Shown here: piece by piece, positions 36,670 through 45,934 of the stretch
Layout of the letters: each line of letters starts with the position of its first letter
Numbering within the stretch: the stretch's first letter is position 1
Assembly (NCBI RefSeq): GCF_016756315.1
Contig: NZ_AP024235.1
Coordinates: forward strand, 4,402,001 to 4,466,000
Source of the DNA: Alteromonas sp. KC3
GTDB taxonomy: Bacteria > Pseudomonadota > Gammaproteobacteria > Enterobacterales > Alteromonadaceae
DNA: 64,000 nucleotides
Direction: 5' to 3'
Made by a program: the position numbers and the translations under genes
The notes under the pieces: generated by a model
Told to the model about the DNA's origin: nothing
Databases searched by the model: none
Seen by the model: the letters and a program-made list of their open reading frames with translations, nothing else

Positions 36670-37583
36670 AAACTTATAGGTACGTAGTGATCTAACAGCA
36701 ATACTACAAACAATACCATGAGATGAATAATTGAGAACCTAAAAGTTTTCATTGCCGTTTGGCTATCAGCGGCAAATTTAAGCTTCAGTGCATAAGCAAG
36801 AAAGCCAAGGTTTAACGCACTTGATCCGATGAGGTAAATGAGATCGCTCATGCCAATAAGATAGGGCATTAAACATACAAGGCCCAATAGTACCGTATAA
36901 AGTAATACCGAGGTCTTTGTAAACGACACGCCATGAGTCACTGGCAGCATGGGCACTTGTGCTTTAGCGTAATCTTTTTCTCTGTGGATAGCGAGGGCCC
37001 AGAAATGAGGTGGCGTCCATGTGAAGATAATCAGTACTAAAAGCAGCGCATGGGCATGCACTTCGCCAGTGACCGCTGTCCATCCCAACAAAGGAGGTGC
37101 TGCACCAGCCAAGCCACCTATCACAATATTTTGTGGCGTAGCACGTTTAAGGTACATAGTATAGATAAACGCATAGCCAACCAGACTCGCCAATGTCAGC
37201 CATGCCGTAAGCATGTTGACAAAAAGTGCTAATACCGCAAAACCCACCACACCTAGACCAAAAGCAAACCACAAGGCGTTAGACACTGTGACTTTTCCTT
37301 TCGCCACAGGGCGGTTAAATGTGCGCGCCATCATGCTGTCAATTTTGTGGTCAACCACATGATTAATCACTGCGGCTGACGCCGAAAGCATACCAATGCC
37401 TGCTAAGCCGCAGATCAGGGTCACCGCGTTTACCCACGTTGGCGTTGCTAAGCACATACCCACTAATGCCGTTAATAAAAGCAACATCACCACGTTAGGC
37501 TTGGTCATTTCATAATAATCGCGCCACGATACCGTGTGATGATGGCGTGTAGTGCGAGAAGCAATAGATACTGATTTAGCCAT
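36666..37583 (-). CDS. cyoE: Protoheme IX farnesyltransferase (heme O synthase) CyoE/CtaB
   Basis: Adds a farnesyl chain to heme B to form heme O, the first step to heme A. A 305-residue UbiA-family membrane enzyme with about nine helices, the first acidic motif [19 protein letters not shown] and YTMYLKR in the second. The ATG at 37583 has GGAGG upstream and overlaps the ctaA stop by 8 bases; the frame is open to 37709. It precedes sco with an ATGA overlap. Confidence 0.93.
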   Translation of the reverse strand: MAKSVSIASRTTRHHHTVSWRDYYEMTKPNVVMLLLLTALVGMCLATPTWVNAVTLICGLAGIGMLSASAAVINHVVDHKIDSMMARTFNRPVAKGKVTVSNALWFAFGLGVVGFAVLALFVNMLTAWLTLASLVGYAFIYTMYLKRATPQNIVIGGLAGAAPPLLGWTAVTGEVHAHALLLVLIIFTWTPPHFWALAIHREKDYAKAQVPMLPVTHGVSFTKTSVLLYTVLLGLVCLMPYLIGMSDLIYLIGSSALNLGFLAYALKLKFAADSQTAMKTFRFSIIHLMVLFVVLLLDHYVPISL

Positions 37584-38712
37584 GGAAGCCTCCGGGTGCT
37601 TTAGTAAGCGAGTGTGATGAAAAAGATGCCGCAGGCATTGCCGCGCCTGATGCGGTATAGCGAGATGGACTTGTTGCGTCGTGAGCGCGTTTAACTTTAC
37701 TCGGTGCACTTACAACAAACGAGAACACCAGATTAAGGAGTGAAAGTAATAACACTGCTCCGACAGCGTTGTGCATTACGGCAACGGCAAGGGGCAGCAT
37801 AAAGACAATGTTACTAATGCCCAAGGCCACCTGTACGACTAAACTTCCTAGCATAAATAGGCTAATGCGTTTTTGCGCCACACTGGTTGCCCGTGAGACC
37901 AATACAGCAATACCAAGTGCTAGAACGTAGAAAAACGTTACCAGCGCACCTGCGCGATGCATAATATGCATAGTGACCCGCTCATCATAGTCATGAGCGC
38001 CAAACTCATAGTTGTCGGCGTCAGGTACACTGTAAGCGCCAGCAAAATCGAGGCGTTGCTGCCAGCCGCTTTCACATACGGGCATCTCAGTACATGCTAA
38101 GGCGGCGTAATTGGCGGATGTCCAACCACCAAGCGCTATTTGTGTTACGACTACTGCAATACCCACAAAAGCCAAAAGGCGCAGTTTCTGCGATGATGAA
38201 TGCGCACTAGCACTGTGATCCTTAGTTACTTCATTATTCGAAGTGTCGCGACGCCGAAGCCTTAAATACAGAATAAAGAGGCAAGACAGCACACTAAACC
38301 CACCAAGAAGGTGTCCCATTACAACCACTGGCAGTAGATTAAGCGTTACTGTCCACATACCCAATGCAGCCTGGAAGATGATAAGCGCAAGTAATATCAG
38401 CGGTAGTTTTAATGGCGTACCCGTTTTACGCTGACGCACCGCCATAATGGCAATGGCAAGCACACACAACCCTAGTGTGCCCGCAAAATAGCGATGTATC
38501 ATTTCATTCCATGCTTTAAATGCTTCCACGGGTCGTTCAGGATATGCCGCGTTGGCAGCAGCAACTTTGTCTTCACTGAGTGGTACTGTTAAATTGCCAT
38601 AACACCCTGGCCAATCAGGACAACCTAGCCCAGCATCCGTTAAGCGAGTATAAGCACCAAGAATAATCACCACAGCAGCAAGAAAGAGACTAAATAAGGT
38701 CAATTTTTTCAT
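37576..38712 (-). CDS. ctaA: Heme A synthase CtaA/COX15
   Basis: Oxidises heme O to heme A in the inner membrane. 378 residues with about eight helices in two homologous halves. Conserved features include the first-loop [18 protein letters not shown] with the two cysteines, EMIHRYFAG, and in the second half [13 protein letters not shown] and [10 protein letters not shown] with heme-ligand histidines. The start at 38712 has AGGA 8 bases upstream; an in-frame ATG at 38721 overlaps the previous stop (ATGA) and is possible. Directly before cyoE, whose product is its substrate donor. Confidence 0.92.
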   Translation of the reverse strand: MKKLTLFSLFLAAVVIILGAYTRLTDAGLGCPDWPGCYGNLTVPLSEDKVAAANAAYPERPVEAFKAWNEMIHRYFAGTLGLCVLAIAIMAVRQRKTGTPLKLPLILLALIIFQAALGMWTVTLNLLPVVVMGHLLGGFSVLSCLFILYLRLRRRDTSNNEVTKDHSASAHSSSQKLRLLAFVGIAVVVTQIALGGWTSANYAALACTEMPVCESGWQQRLDFAGAYSVPDADNYEFGAHDYDERVTMHIMHRAGALVTFFYVLALGIAVLVSRATSVAQKRISLFMLGSLVVQVALGISNIVFMLPLAVAVMHNAVGAVLLLSLLNLVFSFVVSAPSKVKRAHDATSPSRYTASGAAMPAASFSSHSLTKAPGGFHG

Positions 38713-38717
38713 TGCGA

Positions 38718-39275
38718 TCATCCTATACGAGACAGTTTTAGTAATTTTCTAATATCTGCCAACATATCGCGGCTTTCCATGACCGCTTCTTTCCTATCGT
38801 TCTTTATTTGATAGAAAAGCATGGCGTTATTCTGTGTATCAACGATATACACACTGTTTGTTTCTAACGACAAGGTATTTGACGATGCCAATGTGCTCAC
38901 ATTGGGATAATCAGAAAGGGCAGCCACAGCGGTGTTATCACTGTCTTCTTTCAGCAAGACAAGGGCTTCTGCACGGTCTGATTCCTTACCAAGAGCAAGC
39001 CACACTTGGTTGATACTAAATAATGCATTTTCACACACCGCATCGCACTGCGACGGCATGACATAAACCAGTCGCCACTTTGGCGCTTCATTCTGTAAAA
39101 CGGCACTCATATCAATGGTAGGCGTCAACAGTTGCCCTTTATTCGTTGCAGCCTTGGTAAACCAATCGTTTTCTAACGCTAACTTCGCCAAAATGACCGG
39201 TACAACAAACACTGCAATCATTAATAACAAGGTTTTCTTGGAAGCCGTACTTTTCGCTGATGCCGTATTACTCAT
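38718..39275 (-). CDS. Membrane-anchored thioredoxin-like protein of the cox cluster
   Basis: A 185-residue protein: one N-terminal membrane anchor (about 13-32), then a soluble part with WRLVYVMPSQCDAVCENALF, where the two cysteines separated by three residues sit where a thioredoxin or Sco motif would be, followed by helix-strand alternation (EALVLLKED, SVYIVDTQNNAMLFYQI). No recognised family name. The position between surf1 and ctaA, with an 8-base overlap to surf1, suggests a role in oxidase assembly, perhaps thiol or copper handling; this is inference. Confidence 0.7.
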   Translation of the reverse strand: MSNTASAKSTASKKTLLLMIAVFVVPVILAKLALENDWFTKAATNKGQLLTPTIDMSAVLQNEAPKWRLVYVMPSQCDAVCENALFSINQVWLALGKESDRAEALVLLKEDSDNTAVAALSDYPNVSTLASSNTLSLETNSVYIVDTQNNAMLFYQIKNDRKEAVMESRDMLADIRKLLKLSRIG

Positions 39276-39972
39276 AACTACGTCCTTTCTTACTTATTGC
39301 AAAACCACCAATGGCAGCCGCAGCAATGGCCAAGCCGAACCACTGCACTGCATAACCAAGGTGCTTTTCAGGAGACATCACCACGGGTTGATACTCGCGC
39401 ACGAACGCAGGATTTTCCGTAGTAAGTTGAATAACGATGGGCAATAGCGTCACGCCCAGCCCGTCACTGAGTGCGCCGAAGTCATACTGTTGAATTAGCG
39501 CAGGAAATTGAGAGAGATTGTTGTTGGTTTCTTTCACAAGTGGATTATCAGAGGGTAGTGAAACAACACCTTCAAATTGTGTAAGTGACTTATCTAGCTC
39601 TATTGTAGGCAGAGTACGCAGTAAATCTGGAGCTGGGACCCAGCCGTAGTTGACCAAAACCCAACCCGCATTGGTGTTAACCGGCACAACAACATCGAAG
39701 CCCACCCGTTGGTTTTGTATCTGATTATCAAGATAAATGAGATGACTCGCATCTGGCACGCCATCGAACGTTACCTTGATATCTCGGGGGTCGTTTTGCG
39801 AAAGTGCAGTCATCAAACTCATACTTCCATTGCCTTGCTTTTGCGCTATGCTAGCGAGACGTTGTTGCTTTTGTACCATGCGCTCTAACTGCCAATAGCC
39901 TAACGCACACATTATTGCCACACTTAGGGCAGTAAGGAGCCAAGGCAGTAATGTGCGAGAACGCTGAGACAT
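39268..39972 (-). CDS. SURF1 family protein
   Basis: An inner-membrane assembly factor that helps place heme A in subunit I. 234 residues with the two membrane helices characteristic of SURF1, at the N-terminus (about 9-28, followed by GYWQLERMVQK) and C-terminus (about 206-226, YAVQWFGLAIAAAAIGGF). Between them are VTFDGVPD, VLVNYGWVP and EGVVSLPS. The ATG at 39972 is chosen over a TTG three codons upstream. It overlaps the downstream thioredoxin-like gene by 8 bases. Confidence 0.87.
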   Translation of the reverse strand: MSQRSRTLLPWLLTALSVAIMCALGYWQLERMVQKQQRLASIAQKQGNGSMSLMTALSQNDPRDIKVTFDGVPDASHLIYLDNQIQNQRVGFDVVVPVNTNAGWVLVNYGWVPAPDLLRTLPTIELDKSLTQFEGVVSLPSDNPLVKETNNNLSQFPALIQQYDFGALSDGLGVTLLPIVIQLTTENPAFVREYQPVVMSPEKHLGYAVQWFGLAIAAAAIGGFAISKKGRSYE

Positions 39973-40020
39973 AGCTAACAAGCCCTGCGCACAGAAAAAA
40001 CAAAAACAGAGGTGTTAAAA

Positions 40021-40227
40021 ATGATAAAAATTGTCCTTGTTGCCCTAGTGATATACATGATTGTTAACTTATTTCTGGCAATGCGCGTAATGATGAAAAA
40101 CGACCCCAAAAATGGCCCAATGAGCAAATATATTGGGCGTCGTGTTCTTACCTCTGCGGTTATTGTTGTGCTTATTCTTATTGCTATAGGTACAGGGTTA
40201 ATCACGCCGAACCCACGGCCTTACTAG
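40021..40227 (+). CDS. DUF2909 twin-transmembrane protein
   Basis: A 68-residue protein with two membrane helices (about 2-22 and 44-62) and the loop MMKNDPKNGPMSKYIGRRVL, matching the small DUF2909/twin-transmembrane family that often accompanies cytochrome c oxidase clusters. Function unknown. It is on the opposite strand to its neighbours coxC and surf1. GAGGTG lies 8 bases before the ATG. Confidence 0.8.
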   Translation: MIKIVLVALVIYMIVNLFLAMRVMMKNDPKNGPMSKYIGRRVLTSAVIVVLILIAIGTGLITPNPRPY

Positions 40228-40245
40228 GGTTCGGCTTGCGTCTAG

Positions 40246-41124
40246 TTAGAGTACGTAAACAAAGATATAAAGCATTACCCACACCACATCGACAAAGTGC
40301 CAATACCAACTTCCCGCTTGGAATGCGAAGTGATTTTCAGGCGTAAAGTGGCCTTTCAATACTCTAAAAAACAGCACGATCAAGATAATAGTACCCAAGG
40401 TCACGTGCATACCGTGGAACCCTGTGAGCATGAAGAACGTGTTGCCATAGATACCTGATTGCAATGTGAGACCTAGCTCTTGGTATGCATGAATGTATTC
40501 TTCCACCTGTAAGAACAGGAAGCCGCAACCCAGTAAAATCGTGATACCAAGCATTAACGTAAGTTGTTTACGCTTGTTCTGCTCTAACCCCACATGGGCA
40601 AAATGCAAAGTGATTGAAGAAATAAGCAGAATTACCGTATTGATAGTAGGTAACCCAGCCGCACTCATTTCTTGTGTGGTAATGCCACCTGGCGTAGTGA
40701 CCAAAGGCCACATTGCCTCAAAGGTCGGCCATAAGACCTCGTTTGTCATCGCATTATTCGACGCACCACCTAACCACGGCACCGCGATAAAGCGTGCGTA
40801 GTAAAGCGCACCAAAAAAGGCGGCGAAAAACATAACTTCAGAGAAGATAAACCAACTCATGCCTTGTCGATACGAGCGACCAAGTTGGTCGCTATAAAGA
40901 CCCGACATCGACTCATCTATTTGGTTTTTGAACCATCCCACTAACATCACAAGTAAAACAATGATGCCTGCTGAAAGAATGTGGCCACCGAAACCTGACT
41001 CTCCTCGAGTTGTTTCTACCACAAAATTGCCTGCGCCAACGGCGATTAGAAACAGCGCTACCGCACCAACTATCGGCCATGGGCTTTGGGCGGGTACATA
41101 GTATTTTTGATATTCTTGCTGCAT
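40246..41124 (-). CDS. coxC: Cytochrome c oxidase subunit III
   Basis: Membrane subunit of the terminal oxidase, stabilising subunit I. 292 residues with seven hydrophobic helices. Conserved segments include YYVPAQSPWPI, SEVMFFAAFFGALYYAR, LTGFHGMHVTLGTI and FQAGSWYWHFVDVVWVMLY, the last with the family's HFVDVVW. The ATG at 41124 has AAGGAG upstream; a longer open frame to 41154 overlaps ctaG. It follows ctaG by 22 bases. Confidence 0.95.
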   Translation of the reverse strand: MQQEYQKYYVPAQSPWPIVGAVALFLIAVGAGNFVVETTRGESGFGGHILSAGIIVLLVMLVGWFKNQIDESMSGLYSDQLGRSYRQGMSWFIFSEVMFFAAFFGALYYARFIAVPWLGGASNNAMTNEVLWPTFEAMWPLVTTPGGITTQEMSAAGLPTINTVILLISSITLHFAHVGLEQNKRKQLTLMLGITILLGCGFLFLQVEEYIHAYQELGLTLQSGIYGNTFFMLTGFHGMHVTLGTIILIVLFFRVLKGHFTPENHFAFQAGSWYWHFVDVVWVMLYIFVYVL

Positions 41125-41146
41125 TTTTTTCTCCTTGTCCCTGTGG

Positions 41147-41734
41147 TTATTCACCGCTTTGCGATGTATCTACCATGAAGGGATTCGGTTTTGTCGTTAG
41201 GTCACTTGCTCTCGCGGTGACGTCATAGAGTGTGTACTGCAATGTAAAATAGGTAATTTCTTTAGGAAGCTGTGGGTCGACATAAAATTGCATGGGCATG
41301 TACGCTTCACTTCCTGCGTCTAACGGTTGCTGGTTAAAGCAAAAGCATTCCGTTTTATTGAGGTAAAGTGCTGCGGTGCCAGGGGAAACTGACGGTATTG
41401 CTTGCGCCACAATGTTGCTTGACGCTGGGTTTCTGACATAAAACGAAACGGTATTTAACTCTCCAGGATGTACTTTTACGCGCTTAGTTTCTGCGCGAAA
41501 TTCCCAAGGCATTCCCGTATTGGTGCGAGTAATAAACTCCACCGTCACTTCACGAGATGTATCAATTTCAACCGCTTGATACACTGATGCCGAGTTTTCC
41601 GTTTTGCCGTTAATACCGGTGACATCACAAAACACATCGTAAAGTGGTACTAACGCAAATCCAAAGCCAAACATACCTATGACGATGACAATAAGCTTTA
41701 ACACCATTTTATTATTTGCGTTTTGTTGTGACAT
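41147..41734 (-). CDS. ctaG: Cytochrome c oxidase assembly protein CtaG/Cox11
   Basis: Inserts copper into the CuB site of subunit I. 195 residues: an N-terminal membrane anchor (about 11-31) followed by PLYDVFCDVTGINGKT and the soluble copper-binding domain with the CFCF motif (KTECFCFNQQPL), and the usual end YFTLQYTLYDV. GGGAGGGG precedes the ATG. It lies between coxA and coxC, as in many proteobacteria. Confidence 0.93.
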   Translation of the reverse strand: MSQQNANNKMVLKLIVIVIGMFGFGFALVPLYDVFCDVTGINGKTENSASVYQAVEIDTSREVTVEFITRTNTGMPWEFRAETKRVKVHPGELNTVSFYVRNPASSNIVAQAIPSVSPGTAALYLNKTECFCFNQQPLDAGSEAYMPMQFYVDPQLPKEITYFTLQYTLYDVTARASDLTTKPNPFMVDTSQSGE

Positions 41735-41775
41735 CACACCCCTCCCAATTTGCCTATGCGCTAGTGAGATAGTGG

Positions 41776-41793
41776 CCCCCTCTAATGAGGGGG
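41776..41793 (-). promoter_or_regulatory. Strong hairpin between coxA and ctaG
   Basis: CCCCCTC (41776-41782) pairs perfectly with GAGGGGG (41787-41793) around a 4-base loop. No T-run follows, so it looks like an mRNA stability or partial-termination element between the structural genes and the assembly genes. Confidence 0.55.
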
Positions 41794-41830
41794 AGTGGGT
41801 CCACTATTACACTGACTGTTATGACAGTGA

Positions 41831-43438
41831 TTACTTCACTACAGGTGGCGTTTCGAAAGTGTGGTATGGCGCTGGTGAGGGAATTTCCCATTCCAGACCT
41901 TCCGCACCGTCCCATACTTGCGATGACACTGGCTCGCCTTGCTTCTTACACGCCTTAATAAGTAGCGCCAAGAAGATGAGCTGAGATAGGCCAAACGCGA
42001 AGCCACCAAGGCTGATCCATTTATTGAAATCAGCAAATTGCAATGCATAGTCTGGAATACGACGTGGCATACCTGCCAATCCAACAAAATGCATAGGGAA
42101 GAATAAGACGTTGACCGAAACCAGCGAGCACCAGAAGTGCCACTTGGCTAAAGTCGTGTCGTACATTTTCCCAGTCCATTTCGGCAACCAATAGTAAACG
42201 GCAGCCATAATAGAGAATACAGCCCCAGTCACGAGGACATAGTGGAAGTGCGCTACCACAAAATAAGTGTCGTGGTATTGGAAGTCCACGGGTGTAATGG
42301 CCAGCATCAGTCCAGAGAGCCCGCCAATGGTAAATAGCACAATGAACGCGATGGCAAACATCATGGGCATTTCAAATGTCAAAGAGCCGCGCCACATGGT
42401 TGCTACCCAGTTGAACACCTTCACCCCAGTTGGTACTGAAATCAACATGGTGGCAAACATGAAAAACATCTCCATGTACACCGGCATGCCCGTGGTAAAC
42501 ATATGGTGTGCCCATACCACGAACGACAACAGTGCAATAGATGCTGTGGCGTACACCATAGATGCATAGCCGAAGAGCTTTTTGCGCGAAAAGGTCGGCA
42601 CAATTTGCGAGATAATACCAAACGCAGGCAATATCATTATGTACACCTCAGGGTGCCCAAAGAACCAGAAAATGTGCTGGAACATAACAGGGTCACCGCC
42701 ACCTGCGGCATCAAAGAAGCTAGTACCAAAGAACTTATCAGTAAGTACCATGGTGACTGCACCCGCTAGTACGGGCATTACCGCAATAAGTAGGAACGCA
42801 GTAATAAGCCATGTCCAAACAAATAACGGCATTTTCATCCATGTCATGCCAGGGGCACGCATATTGAAGATAGTCACAATAACGTTAATTGCCCCCATAA
42901 TGGATGAGATACCCATAATGTGAACTGAGAATACAAACAGTGCCGTTGAATCACCGCTATATGTAGTTGAGAGTGGTGCGTAGAATGTCCAGCCGAATGC
43001 TGGGCCGCCGCCTTCCATAAACAGTGAACTCAAAAGAATAAGAAAGGCCCCTGGTAAAATCCAAAAGCTCCAGTTATTCATACGCGGGAGGGCCATATCT
43101 GGCGCCCCTATCATCATAGGTACTAACCAGTTGGCGAGCCCAGTAAAGGCTGGCATTACCGCGCCAAATACCATAATAAGACCGTGTACAGTGGTCATCT
43201 GGTTAAAGAAGTTAGGGTCGACAATTTGCAAACCCGGCTGAAAAAGTTCAGCACGAATGACCATTGCCATGGCCCCACCAACCAAAAACATGATAAAGGC
43301 GAACCACAAATACAATGTACCGATATCTTTATGGTTGGTGGTAAACAACCATCGAGTAATACCTTTCGGTATATGGTCGTGGTGATCGTCGTGATGCACA
43401 GTTGAATCTGGCGAAATGACTTCAGTTGCTTTGCTCAT
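41831..43438 (-). CDS. coxA: Cytochrome c oxidase subunit I
   Basis: Catalytic subunit that reduces oxygen to water and pumps protons. 535 residues with 12 helices. Heme a ligand His85 (TTVHGLIM), the CuB His262 and its cross-linked Tyr266 (GHPEVY), two more CuB His at VWAHHMF, and the heme ligands in HFHYVL are all visible. It opens with a His/Asp-rich stretch ([12 protein letters not shown]) before the first helix. AGGAG lies 7 bases before the ATG. It begins 9 bases after coxB. Confidence 0.97.
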   Translation of the reverse strand: MSKATEVISPDSTVHHDDHHDHIPKGITRWLFTTNHKDIGTLYLWFAFIMFLVGGAMAMVIRAELFQPGLQIVDPNFFNQMTTVHGLIMVFGAVMPAFTGLANWLVPMMIGAPDMALPRMNNWSFWILPGAFLILLSSLFMEGGGPAFGWTFYAPLSTTYSGDSTALFVFSVHIMGISSIMGAINVIVTIFNMRAPGMTWMKMPLFVWTWLITAFLLIAVMPVLAGAVTMVLTDKFFGTSFFDAAGGGDPVMFQHIFWFFGHPEVYIMILPAFGIISQIVPTFSRKKLFGYASMVYATASIALLSFVVWAHHMFTTGMPVYMEMFFMFATMLISVPTGVKVFNWVATMWRGSLTFEMPMMFAIAFIVLFTIGGLSGLMLAITPVDFQYHDTYFVVAHFHYVLVTGAVFSIMAAVYYWLPKWTGKMYDTTLAKWHFWCSLVSVNVLFFPMHFVGLAGMPRRIPDYALQFADFNKWISLGGFAFGLSQLIFLALLIKACKKQGEPVSSQVWDGAEGLEWEIPSPAPYHTFETPPVVK

Positions 43439-43447
43439 AACTCGCTC

Positions 43448-44611
43448 CTAGTTACCCGTTGCCACGGCGTTAACGTCTTTCGCCTGTACCATGTCACCCG
43501 TGTTGTTACCCCACGCGTTACGTTCATAAGTCACCACTGCAGCAATTTCTTTGAGGCTTAACATTTTGCCGAACGCTTGCATGGCGGTACCTGATTTACC
43601 ATGAAGCACAATATCGATATGCCCTTCCTGATCTTCTAGCGCCATTTTGCTGCCTTTAAGAGCAGGGAATACGCCCGGCAGACCTTCTCCATTTGGCATA
43701 TGGCAAGCTGCACACGTGGCTTTATAGACTCGCTCACCTTCTTTCATCAGTTCGTCCATCGACATATTCATCGACAGAAGGCGTTGCTCTTCTTCTTTAG
43801 CTTTACGAATAATGTCTTCCTGCTCACTCATCCAAGCAGCATATTCAGCAGGCTCTTTCGCAATAACCACAACAGGCATGTAACCATGATCTTTGCCGCA
43901 AAGTTCAGCGCACTGACCGCGATATACCCCGGGTTCGTTAACCTTGGCCCATGCTTCGTTTATAAAGCCGGGATTTGCATCCTTCTTAACTGCGAAATCG
44001 GGAACCCACCAAGAATGAATAACGTCGTCAGATGTGATCAGAAAACGAACTTTTTGACCTGTGGGAATGACAAGCGGACGGTCAACTTCAAGAAGATAGT
44101 TTTCCGTTTTTTCAAACTTGTTTTCAATTTGCTCGCGCTGCGTAGCCAGCAACGAGTAAAACTCTACATCACTATCCATGTATTTGTAGTGCCACTTCCA
44201 TTGAGAACCCGTCACCAATACCGTCATATCCGGTTCTGAGACGTCTTCCATTGCAATTAGCGTGTTGGCAGCGGGAACCGCCATAAAAATGAGGATAAGG
44301 AACGGAATTACAGTCCACGCGATTTCTACTTTTACGTTTTCGTGGAAATTCGCGGGCTTAGCGCCTCGTGACTTTCTGTGCAGATACATAGAGGCGAACA
44401 TTACGCCAAACACGACTACTGCAATACCGACGCAAATGAAAAACATTAACATGTGCAGGTCATACACCTGCCCGCTAATGTCAGTTGCTCCGCGCCTGAG
44501 GTTAAGAGAAGAAACTTCTTCTGCAGCCTCCTGCGCAAAAAGGAAATGAGAAAAAAGCAAAAGGGGTATACTAGCAAACCCTTTTGCCATGACGGTCATT
44601 AGTTGTTTCAC
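43448..44611 (-). CDS. coxB: Cytochrome c oxidase subunit II with fused cytochrome c domain (caa3-type)
   Basis: Accepts electrons from cytochrome c through the CuA centre. 387 residues, longer than a plain subunit II. Signal peptide (about 1-26), two membrane helices (about 52-77 and 96-120), the cupredoxin domain with CuA ligands His199, Cys234, Glu236, Cys238, His242 and Met245 (QCAELCGKDHGYM), then a linker and a C-terminal cytochrome c domain with the heme site CAACH (300-304). The fused heme domain marks a caa3-type oxidase. The GTG start has GGAGG 6 bases upstream. First gene of the cluster. Confidence 0.96.
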   Translation of the reverse strand: MKQLMTVMAKGFASIPLLLFSHFLFAQEAAEEVSSLNLRRGATDISGQVYDLHMLMFFICVGIAVVVFGVMFASMYLHRKSRGAKPANFHENVKVEIAWTVIPFLILIFMAVPAANTLIAMEDVSEPDMTVLVTGSQWKWHYKYMDSDVEFYSLLATQREQIENKFEKTENYLLEVDRPLVIPTGQKVRFLITSDDVIHSWWVPDFAVKKDANPGFINEAWAKVNEPGVYRGQCAELCGKDHGYMPVVVIAKEPAEYAAWMSEQEDIIRKAKEEEQRLLSMNMSMDELMKEGERVYKATCAACHMPNGEGLPGVFPALKGSKMALEDQEGHIDIVLHGKSGTAMQAFGKMLSLKEIAAVVTYERNAWGNNTGDMVQAKDVNAVATGN

Positions 44612-44720
44612 TCAGCACCTCCGTAATGGTAGAACCATTAACGCTAAATGTTAGTGCGCGCTGTCCCTACCAAGTGGTTTGCGAACGATTGACCCACAAC
44701 TACAATTTGTAAAACAAATT
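44612..44720 (-). promoter_or_regulatory. coxB leader with two 7-3-7 palindromes
   Basis: TAATGGT-AGA-ACCATTA (44624-44640) ends 1 base from the GGAGG ribosome site (44618-44622). A second palindrome, AATTTGT-AAA-ACAAATT (44704-44720), lies about 80 bases further upstream. Both are perfect and AT-rich; they are candidate operators, and the first could also fold next to the ribosome site in mRNA. Confidence 0.5.
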
Positions 44721-45145
44721 TAGAGCCATTGTTATTATTTTGTTAATCTCTGTATAAGAATTGCGCAATAATGACGTGCCGTCTAGTCTTTTCTGCTAAA
44801 AATTTAACGAGACGGTTAAATTTTAATCATTTCATGCTAACTAGCTGCACCTTGTTAGTGCAGTGAAGCAGTGTGGCGTAAGAGTACGTCGTGAAGCTTT
44901 TAAACGCTCATTTGGAACACATGAGGCGATAAGGAAATCAACATAAGTCTTTAAAAATCAATACATAAGAATGCAAATTTAGATATTTTCAAACGTAGTT
45001 TTGTCAAAAGTAACAGGATTAAAAAGCGCTTGCGGCGCGAAAAAATTGGCGTTCTGGTGTGATTACAAAAAAATTAAACTTTTTTGACAGACTGTTCAAA
45101 AAACAACCTTCACACATAGAACAGCCTACAAAAGTGAAAGTTAAG
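44721..45145. other. Intergenic region between coxB and lexA, no gene seen
   Basis: An AT-rich stretch of about 430 bases carrying the cox promoter and the 3' flank of lexA. A plus-strand frame beginning near 45059 runs through the lexA terminator into antisense lexA and is not credible. Confidence 0.5.
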
Positions 45146-45148
45146 GTA

Positions 45149-45176
45149 CAAAAAAAGCGGCTACAAGGCCGCTTTT
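45149..45176 (-). terminator. Intrinsic terminator of lexA
   Basis: AAAAGCGGC (45153-45161) and GCCGCTTTT (45168-45176) form a 9-bp stem; reading on the minus strand a further T-run follows. Confidence 0.85.
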
Positions 45177-45195
45177 ACGTTAACCTGCCGAAACC

Positions 45196-45822
45196 TTACA
45201 TCCAGTCAGCGTTTCGGATAACACCCACCGCTATACCTTCAATAGCAAAAGGTTGTGAAGCCAAATCAACTTTTATAGGTGCAAATTCATCGTTCTCGGC
45301 GTGCAGTAATACTTCTCGCCCGCGTTTTTCTAAACGCTTAACCGTGACGTCTTCATCCACCCGGGCAACAACAACTTGACCGTTATGTACATCAGTAGTG
45401 CGATGTACAGCCAATAAGTCGCCATCAAGAATACCAATGTCTTTCATACTCATACCGTTTACACGTAGCAGAAAGTCTGCCTGAGGTTGAAATAGCGCAG
45501 GATCGACCTTGTAATGCGACTCAACATGCTCTTGCGCTAAAATAGGTTCGCCCGCTGCTACGCGCCCAATAAGCGGTAGCCCTTCTTCCTCTGGTGTTTC
45601 GTCTTCCAGTGGAATATTCAATTTAATGCCACGAGAAGTACCTGGCAAAATTTCAATAACACCTTTACGCGCTAAGGCCTTCAAATGTTCTTCTGCCGCA
45701 TTAGCAGAACGGAAACCAAGCTGTCGTGCAATCTCTGCACGCGTAGGTGGCATTCCCGTTTCTTGCATGGTCGTTTTAATAAGTTCTAAAACTTCGGTTT
45801 GTCGAGCTGTGAGTGGGCGCAT
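45196..45822 (-). CDS. lexA: LexA repressor
   Basis: Master repressor of the SOS response; it cuts itself when RecA is active. 208 residues. The winged-helix N-terminal domain ([38 protein letters not shown]) is followed by the S24 peptidase domain with the Ala90-Gly91 cleavage site, catalytic Ser125 (VNGMSMKD) and Lys162 (VTVKRLEK). Two LexA boxes directly upstream show autoregulation. Unlike E. coli, no dinF follows; transcription ends at the terminator. Confidence 0.96.
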   Translation of the reverse strand: MRPLTARQTEVLELIKTTMQETGMPPTRAEIARQLGFRSANAAEEHLKALARKGVIEILPGTSRGIKLNIPLEDETPEEEGLPLIGRVAAGEPILAQEHVESHYKVDPALFQPQADFLLRVNGMSMKDIGILDGDLLAVHRTTDVHNGQVVVARVDEDVTVKRLEKRGREVLLHAENDEFAPIKVDLASQPFAIEGIAVGVIRNADWM

Positions 45823-45829
45823 AAAAGAC

Positions 45830-45864
45830 CTGTCTGTTCATACAGTTCCTGTAAGTATATACAC
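45830..45864 (-). promoter_or_regulatory. Tandem LexA (SOS) boxes of lexA
   Basis: Box 1 (45830-45845) is a perfect CTGT-N8-ACAG starting 8 bases upstream of the lexA ATG. Box 2 (45849-45864) reads CTGT-N8-ACAC, one base off consensus. Tandem boxes in front of lexA also occur in E. coli. Confidence 0.8.
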
Positions 45865-45934
45865 CTAAATTTAAATAACAAGCACTTGCCGCGTCTTTTG
45901 CCAAAAGCATTATTCTGCGACAAGTGTATTGCCT

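Noticed and set aside
45059..45379. 106-residue plus-strand frame near lexA
   Set aside because: It begins with a GTG without ribosome site, runs through the lexA terminator and then antisense to lexA.
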